Positions 24,701 through 36,329 of a DNA stretch of 64,000 nt are shown one piece after another. The translations under genes and the position numbers were made by a program. Under the pieces are notes generated by a model, which did not search any database, was not told the DNA's origin, and worked only from the letters and a program-made list of their open reading frames with translations. Where the stretch lies: NCBI GenBank assembly GCA_958450325.1, contig OY288247.1, forward strand, positions 61,631,701 to 61,695,700. The letters are read 5' to 3'. How positions within the stretch are numbered: position 1 is the first letter of the stretch; each line of letters starts with the position of its first letter. This stretch comes from Agrostemma githago. Its lineage: Eukaryota > Streptophyta > Magnoliopsida > Caryophyllales > Caryophyllaceae.

Positions 24701-27700
24701 TTTTTTGGTCATATACTTCAATGTTAGTCCGTCCTTTCAATTCCTTCCATTCTTCCCATTATTCACCTTATAATCGACACTTCTTTATATCTCCTCTTAA
24801 TGTTTTTCCTCTTTCGATCATATTCCTCTTTTCCTGTCACTAAGATTAACCTATTCTTCCTCGACATCCTTTTCTTCTTCCCCATTTTCTCCTCTTCCCT
24901 CTTACTTCCCCTCTAAAGCTCTCCCTCTTATTGTTCCTCTTTCATCTACCGTGATTTTTTTTCCTTTCCTCCACCTCTCTTCTTACCTTTATCACCATTT
25001 TACAGTCCTTCTTCAATTTAGAATTAAATACGTTTTTTTCTTATTATCTATTTTAGCGAGTTTTGTTCATTCAACCCTTTCTACCCCTCTCGTGCTTCAT
25101 AATTTTCTCATACATATCCCCTCCTTTCTCCTCCACCCCGACTCCTCTACCTTAATGCTCTTTCTCTTCAAGTCCTACTTGTCAAGGTACTAATATTATT
25201 CTTCCACGTTTATGTGCATCACATTCTCATGTCGTTCCCCTTCCCCTCTCTCTTCTTTTTGGCATCCTCATCGTCACTATCTAGAATCAATAATTATATA
25301 TGACTTGCTTTTGTTATTTAGTTTAGTGAATATGTTTTCTCTTCAGCTCATTCACCCTCTCCTCCTCTTCTTTCCCTATATCCCTCAATATTACTCTTTA
25401 TTCTTTATCCTTCCCATTCTTTTACCTGTTTCATCCTTAAATATGACTTGCTTTTGTCATTTAAATCAGAGAGGGTGTCCTTCCCATTAACTTCTTTTAT
25501 TCCCTTTGACGTTGTTTCTTTTCATGTTTCTCTTTTTCCATCTACTAAAATCAGTTTCTATTCTGCACCACCTTCACCACATTCCTTTATCCTTCCCTTT
25601 TCTCTCATTCTACTCTTTTCTCTCATTTCCTTCAGTTGTCCTCCTCATCTACCACCTTCATATCTACATCTCTTTCCCCTTTCCCGTATTCGTCCCTCCT
25701 CTCCCACCTCCGCTCCTCCTTACCATTCAAGATTCATCCTTATATATGACTATCTTTTGTTATCTAGTTCAGCAATGGTTCGCCCCTTCCACTCATCCTC
25801 CCCCCTCACGTCCTTCATGTCATTTTTTCTCACTCCCATGTTTCCTTCTTCTCCTAATACTAATTGTTTTTTGGTTGCTTCTGCACAACTGCCAAGATCA
25901 TTTTTCCTTTTTCTCTAGCTGTTCGTCTTTCCATTCCCCTTCTCGCTCCTACTTACTTTCCTCAATGTTGTTCTTTTATATGTTCCTCCTTCTCTTCTAT
26001 CAGTTTTCCTCATATACATATCATTTTCCTTAAATTCTCCATCATGCTTTATCCTCATACCCCTTATCTACATGCTCTTATCTTCTTTCTTCCCCCCATG
26101 AGTCTCCCCATCCTCACGATTTAAGATTCATCCTTAAATAGATCTTGCTTTTGTCATTTAAGATTCATCCTTAAATAGGTCTTGCTTTTGTCATTTAGTT
26201 TACCCTTAGCGTCCTCCACCAACCCTTCTCCCTCTTCCCCCCACTTTTCCATAATGTCCATCTTCTTCCTGTTCACCATTGCCTTCTACTAAGATCAGTT
26301 GTCCTCCTCATCTACCACCTTTATATCCATATCTCTTTCCCTTTAGCTTCTTCATCCCTCCTCTCCCACTTCCGCTCCTCCATACCATTCAAGATTCATC
26401 CTTCTATATGACTTTCTTTTGTTATCTAGTTCAACAATGGTTTGCCCCTTCTACTCATCTTCTCCCCTCACGTCGTCCTTCATGTCAGTTGGTCTCACTC
26501 CCATGTTTTCGTATTCTCCTAATGCTAATTATTTTCTGGTTGCTTCTGCACAACTGCCAAGATCATTTTTCCTTCTTTCTTGACTTTTCGTCTTTCTATT
26601 CCCCTTCTCGGTCCTTCTTACTTTCCTCCTTCCGTTCATCGTTATTTAAGATTCATTCTTCCAAATGAATTGTTTTTGTCATCTATTTTAGCGATTATGT
26701 CATCATTTCACCGTTTCTGCGTATGTGATTCTATACGCCCTCCCACACATGCTCCTTTTTTCTTATCACCCATTCCCATCCCTCCTTAACAGTCCTTTTT
26801 TATTCCTCCTTCCTTCTCCAGTAAGATCATTTTCGTCCTTTCCCTTCTCCTACTCAGCAGCTAAGATTCATCTCTATATATAACTTTTTTGGTCATATAC
26901 TTCAATGTTAGCCTGTCCCTTCAATTCCTTTCATTCTTTCCATTATTCACCTTATATCTGATACTTCTTTATATCTCCTCTTAATGTTTTTCCTCTTTCG
27001 ATCACATTCCTCTTTTTCTGTTACTAAGATTAATATATTCTTCCTCGACATCCTTTTCTCCTCTTCCCTCTTACCTCCCCTTTAAAGCTCTCCCTCTTAT
27101 TGTTCCTCTTTCATCTACCATGATCACTTTTTTTCCTTTCCTCCGCCTCCCTTCTTATCTTTATCACCATTCTACAGTCCTTCTTCAATTTAGATTTAAT
27201 TTTTTTTTCTTATTATCTATTTTAGCGAGTTTTGTTCATTCAACCCTTTCTACTCCTCTCGTGCTTCATAATTTTCTCATACATATCCTCTCATCCTTTC
27301 CTCCTTGTTTCGCACTCCCCTTTCTCCTCCACCCCCCTCTACCTTAATGCTCTTTCTCTTCAAATCCTACTCGTCAAGCTACTAATATTATTCCTCCACG
27401 TTCACGTGTATCACATTCTCATGTCGTTCCCCTTCCCCACTTTCTTCTCTTCGGCATCCTCATCGTAACTATCTAGAATCAATAATTATATATGACTTGC
27501 TTTTGTTATTTAGTTTAGTGAATATGTTGTCTCTTCAGCTCATTCACCCTTTCCTCCTCTTTTTTCCCTATATCCCTCAATATTACTCTTTATTCTTTCT
27601 CCTTCTCATCCTTTCACCTGTCTCATCCTTTAACTTACTTTTGTCATTTAGTTTAGATACGGTGTCCTTTCCTTTAACTTCTTTTACTCCTCCCATTTTT

Positions 27701-28050
27701 ATCCTCTTATTCTCCCTTTGACGTTATTTCTTTTCATGTTTCTCTTTACCCATCTACTAAAATCAGTTTTTCTTTCTGTACCACCTTGACCACATTCCTC
27801 TATCCTTCCCCTTTCTCTCATTCTACTTTTTTTCATCACATGAGATCCATACTTAAATATGAATTTTTTGCATCTAATTTAGTGAGAGTGTCTCCTCTCA
27901 TCTTCTTCTACCTCTACCATCTTCACCCCCTCCTTGATATTGTACCCTCCCTTCTTCTCTCTCTTTCCTCTAATGTTGATCTTCTTCATGTTCTTACTTC
28001 TCCATTTATCTTTTAATCAATTTTCATCTTCCCCTACCCCTCTTCACATT
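21720..28050 (+). repeat. Pyrimidine-rich tandem array, segment 3, with two higher-order periods
   Basis: Same C/T-rich units as before. Two longer periods are visible. A block of about 815 bp recurs at roughly 22270, 23083 and 23898 (landmark CCACCATGCTTT plus CCCCCATGAGTC). A block of about 2.19 kb is duplicated: landmark TCTAAAGCTCTCCCTC near 24913 and 27083, and CATCACATTCTCATGTCG near 25216 and 27411. The array ends around 28050. Confidence 0.82.
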
Positions 28051-28348
28051 TGTCGGCATATCCCAAGGAAAATCCTTTCCCTGTGATGCTCGCACCCCCA
28101 CCGCCCCCTCACTTGTACACAAGCTTTTATGACCATTCCATCAATACCTCTACACACTTCCTCAAAATATCTTCTCTACTATACTCTATGATTAGTCTAC
28201 ATAATAGATCTGCTTCTTTTTCCTTTGATACCCTAAACGAGATCATTCTTCCACGTCTGCTCGGATCAATTTTCCTCTCCTTCATATCCATACATACCAA
28301 AGTATTTAAACACGGCTTTGGATCGTAAGTAGCTTGGTGTCTGTGGGT

Positions 28349-28453
28349 TCAGGTAGTGGCCCTTCTATTTGTTGTGACTGCGATGAACAAGGCTTTGGTT
28401 GGGCCTATCAGTGTCTTGATTGTGGCTTTGAGGTCCATACTAAATATGTTTAA
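28349..28453 (+). pseudogene. DC1 zinc-finger fragment, nucleoredoxin-like C-terminus
   Basis: A 34-codon frame ends in TAA. It contains CCDCDEQGFGWAYQC, then CLDCGFEVH, the CxxC...WAYxCxxCxxEVH pattern of a DC1 (C1-like) domain as found at the C-terminus of plant nucleoredoxins. The last cysteine of the usual HxxC is tyrosine here (HTKY). No thioredoxin domain lies upstream; that side is array sequence. Conclusion: a terminal exon fragment, probably non-functional. A different DC1 protein is possible. Confidence 0.6.
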
Positions 28454-28869
28454 CGCTTCAATACCTGAATCGACCCGAAAACACTAATTGTTACAACGTA
28501 TTAAAGACGGTCTTACATGTAAGAGTATGACTATCTTAAAAAGTTGTTAGTTTGGTGAACCTCGTAAATAGTATGCTCTCGTATTATTTTGATTACGTAT
28601 TGTGCAAGGTATCTTATTATTTTATCATTAAAGTGTAAGTTAACGTGATATTATTTGTGTAATGGCTTGAGTGGCTAAAATTATATTGACCTACCGTATT
28701 TATTTATCAATGAGTTAGACAAGAAGGGTTCAAGAATGGGAAAAATAAATAGGTTGTGTACAGAACTTAAATTTACTCATGTTTGGTATGGGTGAGTATT
28801 GACATCTGTTTAGGGTTCAAATCCCAGTGATGACATTTTTATCCCACTTAAATATTGGGCTTGTTTGGA

Positions 28870-29045
28870 TGGAGTTCAACTCAAGCAACGAGCCGAGCTC
28901 GAGTCATGAACCTACTGTCGAGATCAAGCTCGAGTTCATAATTCCCAAGCTCGACGAGCTCGAGTTCGAGCCGAGTTGGTGTTCGAGCTTCTCGAGATTG
29001 AACTGAGCTATCCTGGGCCCGTGCTCAGCTCGGCTCGTTAACACC
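28870..29045. other. CGAG/GCTCG-rich inverted-repeat patch
   Basis: Many overlapping GAGCTCGAG and CTCGAGTTCGAG motifs give self-complementary sequence, a pattern common in small non-autonomous plant DNA transposons. No clear terminal repeats or target duplication found. Confidence 0.35.
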
Positions 29046-29395
29046 CCTGCCAGCACCAACGAGAGTAAAATCCACGACAAAAGCAACAACAAATTTCCCA
29101 ATATCTGTTTCTTGGGAGCTCTTTCGCCTATTTTCACGTGACTTTTGGGGTTTCTTGGGGAGTCATGGGATAAGTTCAGGGAAGGCGGTTACAGGAAAAT
29201 ATCATAATACAACAGGACTTCTGTTGAGCCTCATGAAGTTCAGTTTAGTTTAGCTCACTTAGTAAATTCCCATGCTTTGTCAGTTTGTCTCATCCTCGGC
29301 CGAGTAATCGTTTTTGCATTAGAAATAAGAAATCTCATAAAATAAAACAAGTTAAGAAAAAAAAAACTCCGACAGCAGAAATCAAATATTGGGAG
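29046..29395. other. Intergenic, nothing recognised
   Basis: Mixed-composition sequence with no coding signal on either strand that I can support. Confidence 0.5.
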
Positions 29396-29985
29396 TTACC
29401 TAGGTGTTTCAGTAGCCACATTTTCATCATGTAGCATAGATTCTTTGATTGAAGACGAATGTTTTCCTACTGAGCAGCCAGATGACGGTCTGGACATGGC
29501 TACACTTTGGGCTTCACACTCCACAGATGCCATAAAAATCTTGTCATGAGACTCAGGATTCATAAAACCAACCCATTTACAAGATTCACTCCTAACTTTC
29601 ACCTTTTGAGGCGGAGGAAGATCGCAATTCTCGGTATGTCGGAGAAGTGATTTATATGCCACAAACGAAGCCAACTCCTCTCTGTCTGTCACATGCCACC
29701 ACAACACCTTCTCTCCACCAACCCAAGAATAAACAGCACTCGAGGAAAAAATCGTTGACTGTTTGGAAACGAACCCACCAACTCCGACTAACTCCATTTA
29801 CATGAGGTCATAATATCCTAGTCTACCTTGCGATCAAAAACATTCAGTTCCTCTGCTCTCAACTCTGAATGTTTATTCACGTCGAGAAAAGAGTCGAGTT
29901 CCTCATATTTCACACTATGTATACCATCCTCGTTATCTATAGTAGGTTCAACATCGACATTCCTAGCCTTAAACAGGTTAGCAGT
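29396..29985 (-). pseudogene. Unrecognised gene fragment with coding-like composition
   Basis: Two open stretches with ordinary amino-acid usage: about 29985-29829 (including VDVEPTIDNEDGIHSV) and 29797-29396 (133 codons, including WWHVTDREELASFVAYKSLL). They are in different frames, only about 30 bases apart, with stops between, so a frameshift or lost intron is likely. The second ends near a possible donor (AG|GTAACTCC). I do not recognise the protein. It lies just beyond the 3' end of the NLR pseudogene. Confidence 0.45.
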
Positions 29986-30104
29986 GTTCAAACCTCATTG
30001 ATGCACATGATTAGGCTTCATTTGAAGCCACTTGTGTGAATCTACTCTTAAAAGGTATCTCAAAGATTAGAGATCTTATCTGCTGCAAGTCCTGCAACGC
30101 TCCT

Positions 30105-30527
30105 TTATTTGCCACCTACTGTCAGCAGTCTTAGCATCGATGCAGGGCGTGATGTGATGCTTTCTCGCTTCATCCTTAATGCTTGCCAGTCCCATACTCC
30201 CCTGTCTTCATCATTCACACTCCTCAGCTCTTCTAGACACGGGAAATCTGTCTAACTTTTATTGAGTAAGATTAAAATCGGTCAAATCATAGCAGTTAGA
30301 TTAGACTATGAGTCGGTTTTCTAATTTCACTTACCTTGTCAAGGAACGAGCCTGATGAAATCCTCTTGCTTGGCTGAACAACCCATCTACTCGAGATCGT
30401 ATAATTCTAGCCTTTTCGAATTAGGGAACTCGAGATTGGATCCTCCCCGATAGAAACTCTGTAGCGCATCCAAGTGACCTAGCTCCAAATACTTAAACCG
30501 AGTAAATTTGATAACTTGTTCGCATCT
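30105..30527 (-). pseudogene. NLR resistance-gene pseudogene, 3' part (LRR exons)
   Basis: Minus strand. 30527-30335 encodes an LRR segment with the plant pattern LKYLEL..L..LQSFYRGG..LEFP (here FKYLELGHLDALQSFYRGG), followed by an in-frame TAG and a second stop. It ends at a good donor (AAG|GTAAGTGA). A second exon, 30251-30105, starts after an AG acceptor and encodes CLEELRSVNDEDRGVWDW before TAA. The first exon is continuous in frame with 51565-51822 once element E and one 5-bp target copy are ignored. This is therefore one gene split by 21 kb of retrotransposon. The internal stops argue that it was also decayed by point mutation. Confidence 0.75.
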
Positions 30528-31623
30528 TGATGCGCACGGTCGTCGACACGCACAATCAAACAATATTTTTAACTCCGACTAACCTAACTAACGTAGTAGT
30601 GGTAGGTCGGGATCGATCCCAGGGAGAATGGTTAAGCCGTAATGGTCAAGTCTAGGGTCTAATCGTGATTGGAGGATTGAGATGGGGGTTTTGGGTCGAG
30701 AGAGAGGTCGAACTATTGCTAGCAAACTACACTACTAAAACTAGGGGCAAAAATAGGGAAAGGTGTTGGGGGAGAGTCGGGATTCGGAAATGGGGTCTTA
30801 GAGTCTCGGGATCGAGTATTTGTTACAACGTTAAAAATGGAGGTTGTCACCTTTCGGTTTCTCACCCAACCTACCTAAACCCTCTTTCGCGACGAAAGGT
30901 TAAGTCTCAATCTAAGGTAATTTCTACCCCGAGTTTCCCCATATTGGTAGAAATGAGTCAAGGTCGGCCTAGTCGCGATTCTAAGTCAACAAAGACACAA
31001 AAACCATAAAATTGATAATTAACAAGTAAACAACCCACCAACATCCCTTGAATCAAATAATCTAAATCCTCCTCCCTAATTCACCAACAAAGAAATCTAC
31101 TCACTAGTCATGATGAGTAATAATAAAACACTAATAAGAGATAAATTGTCTAAAACATGCATAAAAACTACACTAACAATTATACTAATGGAGAAAAGGG
31201 AGAGGATAGAATTTTACCCACAATGGAGAAGATTTAAAGAGGAAGATGAAGATAAATAAAAGATTGAATCTTGGAGAAATACACAAGAATTTGTCACCAA
31301 TCCATGCATAGATCTTCAATCTTCAATACAAGAAATATGGATCTTCAAGAAATAAAGCAAGGGTTTTGTCACATAAACCCTTGTAAAACCCTTGAATCTT
31401 CAACAATTAAGCACAATCTTCAATAAAGATGGAGACTTTTCTACTAATTAAGGAGTAATTATACTAATACTAAGAAGATCTATTAATTGTTTTGTAGAGA
31501 ATTTTCTAGGAAGCTTACTACAATCTACTACTACTACTAGAGAGTTTTCTACCCTACTCCTACTCCTAAGGGCTAATCCCAAGGCTCACTTAAGGCACAA
31601 GGAGGCACTAAACCCTAGGAGGG

Positions 31624-31634
31624 GTATATATAGA
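31624..31634 (-). promoter_or_regulatory. TATA box of the element E LTR promoter
   Basis: The minus strand reads CTATATATACC. The equivalent site in the 5' LTR is 50917-50935, where it is longer (CTATATAAATATATATCCC). Position within the LTR fits a retrotransposon core promoter. Confidence 0.6.
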
Positions 31635-31719
31635 TTTCTTAATGGGTTGCACAAACTTCAAGGCCCATGATCCAATCCTTCTTCAATTAAGCTAGACCTT
31701 CACCCTTTGCATCTTCATG

Positions 31720-31966
31720 GGGTGAAACTTCACCCTGCGGCTCGACCTAATAATCCCATCGGGTGAAATTTCACCCGGTGAGATTTTCTTCGGTTTTTGC
31801 GTTTTCGGCCCGGTCTCTCCATCGGGCGAAATTTCACCCGGTGGGCGCAATTTCGCCCGGTCGCTTCGCCCGGTGGTAGCTGCCATGAAAATCTTCGGGG
31901 AGTGGAAAATGTCGTCGGGCGAAACTTCGCTCGGTGATGACTCACCGGGCGAAACTTCACCCGGTG
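31720..31966. promoter_or_regulatory. Palindrome cluster in U3 of the 3' LTR of element E
   Basis: At least six short palindromes of one family: 31720-31735, CGGGTGAAATTTCACCCG at 31760-31777 (perfect), 31823-31840, 31843-31858, 31916-31933 and 31943-31966. The same set is in the 5' LTR at about 51019-51268. They lie 86-335 bases upstream of the TATA box in element sense. Confidence 0.8.
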
Positions 31967-32262
31967 GTCAGCCACCTCTCTTCCGGTCTCTTTCTTTGTC
32001 GATCAATTGGATTACTTGAACTTTCAGTTGTGTGCTTTGCTCTTGGACCGTATCTCTCTCATGCTCGTAGAAGCTCAAACGCGTTTTCGGTCGAAATCCT
32101 ATCAAAATAGACAGAAAACTACCAAAAGCACGTAAAATGCAAAAGAGAGACACTAATGTGAGAATTACGCAAAATACGGCGATAATCGCACTCAAATCTC
32201 ACAAAACAGAGGAAAAACGGGTCTAAATGGGAGGAAAAACGGTCCAAATTTGGGACACAACA

Positions 32263-32299
32263 ATTCCCCCACACTAAACCGTTGCTCGTTCTCGAGCAA
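32263..32299 (-). promoter_or_regulatory. Polypurine tract plus hairpin, element E copy 1
   Basis: Directly beside the 3' LTR. The minus strand has GTGTGGGGGAAT (32274-32263), the plus-strand primer. Adjacent is a hairpin at 32282-32299: TTGCTCG, loop TTCT, CGAGCAA (7 bp, plus-strand reading). Confidence 0.8.
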
Positions 32300-33919
32300 A
32301 GACCCAAAAAGAAATTAGCTACTACTAATTAAGCTAGACTATGCTAAGCCGATACGGGGCAATTAACGGGCCCGCTCCGTCCCTTCAACTCACATCGAGA
32401 TACCCATGAGGTAGAGTACCTCCATGCAAGGCAAGTTGGGGCTTGCTCAAAACTGGGGTTGCGATTAACACACACACAAACACACAAACAAGAAAGACAC
32501 ACGAAAAGATAGTCGCAACCAAAGAGAAAATAAATCACCGAATCCCTCATCAAAACGACGGAGAAAGCACCGATTTGAGCTTAAGACAAGCGAGAACACT
32601 ACCAAGTTAGTAACACAAATTGACATGGACAAAATCCTAATAGGATGACAATCAAACAACAAAAACATTGAAAATTTACCAAGGTTCGTCTAATTCCACT
32701 AGAGATGCCTACAACGGGACAATAAATGGAGTGGATAAGTGAGAACCATGGAGTTAGTAAGCACTGTAGGTAAGTGTTATGCCGTCTCCTAAGCTAAGCC
32801 TAGAGGATCGTCCCAAACTCGAGAAAGCCAATTAGACCAAAAGATGGATGTGTTTGCGAAATGGTAAAGATTGACAAATTACCGCTATTTTCCTTCCTCG
32901 GGACTCGGTCCTCTAGTAGGCATTTCACGGCAATAAGTCAACCAAGGGATTATTTGGGTTTGGGAATGATTTTTTTTTTGAGATTTTGATTTTCTTTTCG
33001 GTTTTCTTTCCCCATTATTTCGATCGAGGGTTTTTTTTGACAATAACGTCCTTCTTCTTCATTTTTCCCTTTTTCATTTTGAATAGCTCATTTTTGGCTA
33101 GATAATTCATTTGAGATCAAGGTAAAACATATTCTTGCAAACTTATTTGTGGAAACGGGTAAATGGTAGAAAATAGGCTAGTCGGGTGTGCACCCCCTCC
33201 GAACCCATAAAAGGATGAAAATTTGGACTAAAGAAATGGCTTCTCAAGTAAGGTCACCTAAGAGAACGGGGAACGGTAACCAAGGCCTTATCACTCCATG
33301 GGTGGTCAAGGTGGTCAAATGCAAATCCTGGTGTAGACTCTTAGTAGAAAAGATGGACTTATGGTAAAAATCCAATGCAAAAATTGGTTCAAGGTCATTC
33401 TACTAGAAACATGTCCAAAAATAAAAAAGGGTCACTAACAAGGGAGTAATAAACACTCGGCCTAAACTCAAAATCGGGTTTTCGAAAGCTTTACCTAGAC
33501 ACGCTATATACACAATGAAAAAGAACACACAAAAACGACAAAAACACAAGAAAACAAAACAAAATCACGAATATAGCCAAGCACTCCGAACTCCATCAAG
33601 TCAACACAATCACAACCACCAATTCCAAAATGTTCACCAAGTGAACCTCCAAATAGCATATGTGCTCAAACTCCCATGCATAAGAGAAAAGGATAAAACG
33701 AAGGTAGAAAATATTACCGCGCGGTCTTCATTTCATTTCCGCTACCTTACGTATTCACGCTAAATGGTTGGCGGTGTACCTACAAGAAGGAAATGCAAGG
33801 CAATACAAGTGGCACAAAAACAAAAATAAAAGAGAAAAGAAAGCTAAAATGAATTTTTTTTGGATTTTTGGTTTTTAAAGGAAAAATGAAAAAGAAAAGG
33901 AAGAAAAAGAATAGTAGAT
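32300..33919 (-). other. Non-coding 3' region of element E
   Basis: No supported gene. It contains AC/CA-rich short repeats near 32467-32490 and a T-rich run near 32970. It is recognisably related in order and wording to 61753-63460 of element D, so it is an ancestral non-coding segment of this lineage. Confidence 0.6.
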
Positions 33920-33959
33920 CCCTCCCCCACACTAAAACCGTGCATTGTCCCCAATGCAC
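33920..33959 (-). promoter_or_regulatory. Second polypurine tract plus hairpin, element E copy 2
   Basis: CCCTCCCCCACACTAAAACC on plus (GTGTGGGGGAGGG on minus), then a perfect 8-bp hairpin at 33940-33959: GTGCATTG, loop TCCC, CAATGCAC. It is 1.66 kb inside the element from the terminal copy. Confidence 0.7.
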
Positions 33960-34557
33960 AAGTAGAGGAAGAATCGAAAAAGAATAAAAAAGAGAAAAGA
34001 ACGGAAAATCTTTTTGAATTTTTGTAATTTTTCAAATGTTTTTGGATTTTTGAAGATTTTTCAAATGTTTTTGAATTTTTGGTTTTTCAAAATGAAGAAA
34101 ATAAAAAGAAAAGAGGAAAAAGAAGAGAAAATAAAAGGAAAATGAAAAGAAAAAGGAAAAATCGATAAGATGGGAAAGGGCGTAGGTGTAATCACGTCAC
34201 CTCGCCCGGATTCCGCACGAATCGGGAAAAATAAAAGAAAAAGAAGATTTTGGATTTTTCAAAATGGTCTTGGTGCGATCAAGTCACCGAAGACCGGGAG
34301 CAACAATCAGGTCCTTTTTTAAGGCACCTGCAAATAAACCTCACGTTTGTAATGACCCAAGTAGGATCACGTGAGGGGCTGACAAGTCTCCAAACCAACC
34401 AAAATATTATCACAAATTAATCAACAACAATAATTATCAAATGCTAAAAATTGGCGCTGCAAGACTGACAAAGATTACTAAGAGTAGAGAACAGATTAAC
34501 GACGACCGACGACTGACATCTAACACCCCCACACTAACACTGACGACACTCGACCAC

Positions 34558-34769
34558 TCACATCGGACCTGGGGGACGAGGTGGTGGGTAGTAAGACTCT
34601 GGCGGAGGCACACCAAAAATTTGATTAAAGAGGTTCTGTTGCTGCTGCAACATCCTTTGGTTCTCCTCTGCCGCCATCCTCGCTGCTTGGGCATCCCTAG
34701 CAGCGTTCCTAGCCATCTCAAAGCTATTCCGGGCAAACTCAAAGCCTTCCCTAGAGTACGTGTAAGAAC
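34558..34769 (-). pseudogene. Athila ORF1-like gene of element E, C-terminal part
   Basis: The last about 70 codons before TAA form an Ala/Arg/Gln-rich helical stretch (RNAARDAQAARMAAEENQRM) followed by a proline-rich tail (ESYYPPPRPPGPM). It is in frame with 44594-46223 across element F; AGAAC at 34765-34769 is one target-duplication copy. See the larger part for details. Confidence 0.75.
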
Positions 34770-36290
34770 TGATGCGTGTCGTTTTCGCACTCAAAATTAA
34801 ATTTATATTTTCGCTTACAAACTCTAACTAGCAAGTAGAAGGGTAAGTAAGGGTCGAACCCACAGGGACTAATGTACTATCCTAGATCGATGTAATTATT
34901 ATATTATTTATAATTTATAATAGTAGGTATAGTTATATAATTATAAAGGGTTTTTTTTGTTGAGGTGAATAATTTCTAATCTAGATTAAACTATTACGAA
35001 AGTAAACTAGACTAAACTAAAAGAAAAAAAAAACAAATAAATAACAACGATGTTTAATTCAAGTTAAAAGTTATAATAACGAATTAATAGGAGACATGTA
35101 ATTTTCTATAGATATTGGGTCAAATCATTGATTCACCTAATTAGTTATTGGATAGATTGGTTAACTATTTAATCCCTTGTAAGCAAGTAAATTAACAGTT
35201 TTATCTTTCTTACTCGTTAAACTCCGTTAACCACGCAAGTTTAATCATAACTAAACTAAATCGACTCAACCATGTAAGCACGAATCAAGTCAATAAATTT
35301 AATTGCTTTAAGAACACCAATCAATTAGGTCTTACAGAACCAGAAAGCTGCAACTCTATAAGACGGAATTATTACTCAAAATTCTAACAATCAAGATTAG
35401 ACCAGTAAGCTGCAACCTAATCAAAATTATTATCTATTAACAATAGATTTAAGAGAACAATCTAGGTGATCAATCCAAATTAATAATCATAAATCACAAG
35501 TTTAATAATGAATTTCGAGTAAATACCCAATAACAATAATTAATCGTTAAAACATAAAAATCCAATCTCATAGACCACAATATCAATAGTTAATTACACA
35601 CTCCCATTGAAAAATTACTCCATACTAAACATTAAAACAATAAATAAAAGTGAAAGAATAAGAAATCTCATAAAAATCGGGTCGAAAATCGGGTCGGATT
35701 GTCTTCTTCGTCCACTAGTTGCCTGCTGCGTCTTCTTCTTCTTCAATTCCTTTTTCTTCTTTCCCTCTTCTCTGTTTTTTTGTGTGTGTGCTGGTGTGCT
35801 GTGTACGGCTTCCTTAAGCCCTTCTTTTATAATTTTTTTTGTCTTTTTTTATTTCCTTATTCTCTTGTGTTATGACTTTCCTATATTCATTTGTTACCAA
35901 TTCTTGAGTTGAATTCTATTAGTCTGACTTCGACCCATAAGATTTTGGATTTGGGTCTAACTTTATTCTATAAAGTTATCGGTCTCGGACTTAGCTTTCC
36001 AACGGGCCCTATATTGCCCTATTCTGAAATTGTATGTGTGAGATATCGTCGTCTTAGGACAGACCTGCAAGCATAAATACGATTTTAGTAGTCTTTTCCA
36101 TCTTAAATCAAATGGGTCATTACTAATTAATTAAAATACACATTAAAACCCAATTTAGTACAAAAAATAATATAAGGCCGATAATATATAAAAATTACTA
36201 AAGTTATAACGTTTAGCTCAAATAATACAAAGACGACATAGAAAATATAATATTAAAGGGGTGAAAATACGTATAAATATCGATTTATCA
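34770..36290 (-). repeat. 3' LTR of element F (1521 bp)
   Basis: On plus it reads TGATGCGTGT...ATTTATCA. It differs from 43072-44588 by roughly a score of substitutions and 1-3 base indels. A TATA-like TATAAAA is on minus at 35831-35825. The 101-codon frames at 35607 and 43905 are the same LTR sequence and are not genes. Confidence 0.95.
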
Positions 36291-36329
36291 AATTCCCCCA
36301 CACTTAGTCCATTGTCGTCCTCGACAATG
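36291..36329 (-). promoter_or_regulatory. Polypurine tract plus hairpin, element F copy 1
   Basis: AATTCCCCCACACTTAGTC on plus beside the 3' LTR, then a perfect 8-bp hairpin at 36310-36329: CATTGTCG, loop TCCT, CGACAATG. Confidence 0.8.

Larger units (their letters stand above)
30528..32262 (-). repeat. 3' LTR of element E (1735 bp)
   Basis: On plus it reads TGATGCGCAC...ACACAACA. It matches 49825-51564 with a low level of mismatches and small indels, including an extra TATA-rich decamer in the other copy near 50921. In element sense the order is palindrome cluster (31966-31720), TATA (about 31634-31624), then transcribed region. Confidence 0.92.

Noticed and set aside
21877..26668. Many Ser/Pro/Leu/Phe-rich frames in the pyrimidine array
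   Set aside because: C/T-only DNA cannot form stop codons, so long frames are expected by composition. Frames shift from unit to unit.
34524..34557. A third CCCCCACACTA tract in element E
   Set aside because: It lies just past the ORF1-like stop but no stable hairpin follows, so I did not count it as a polypurine-hairpin module.
35607..35912. Two identical 101-codon frames (here and at 43905-44210)
   Set aside because: The same position in the two LTRs of element F; duplicated by the element, not a gene pair.
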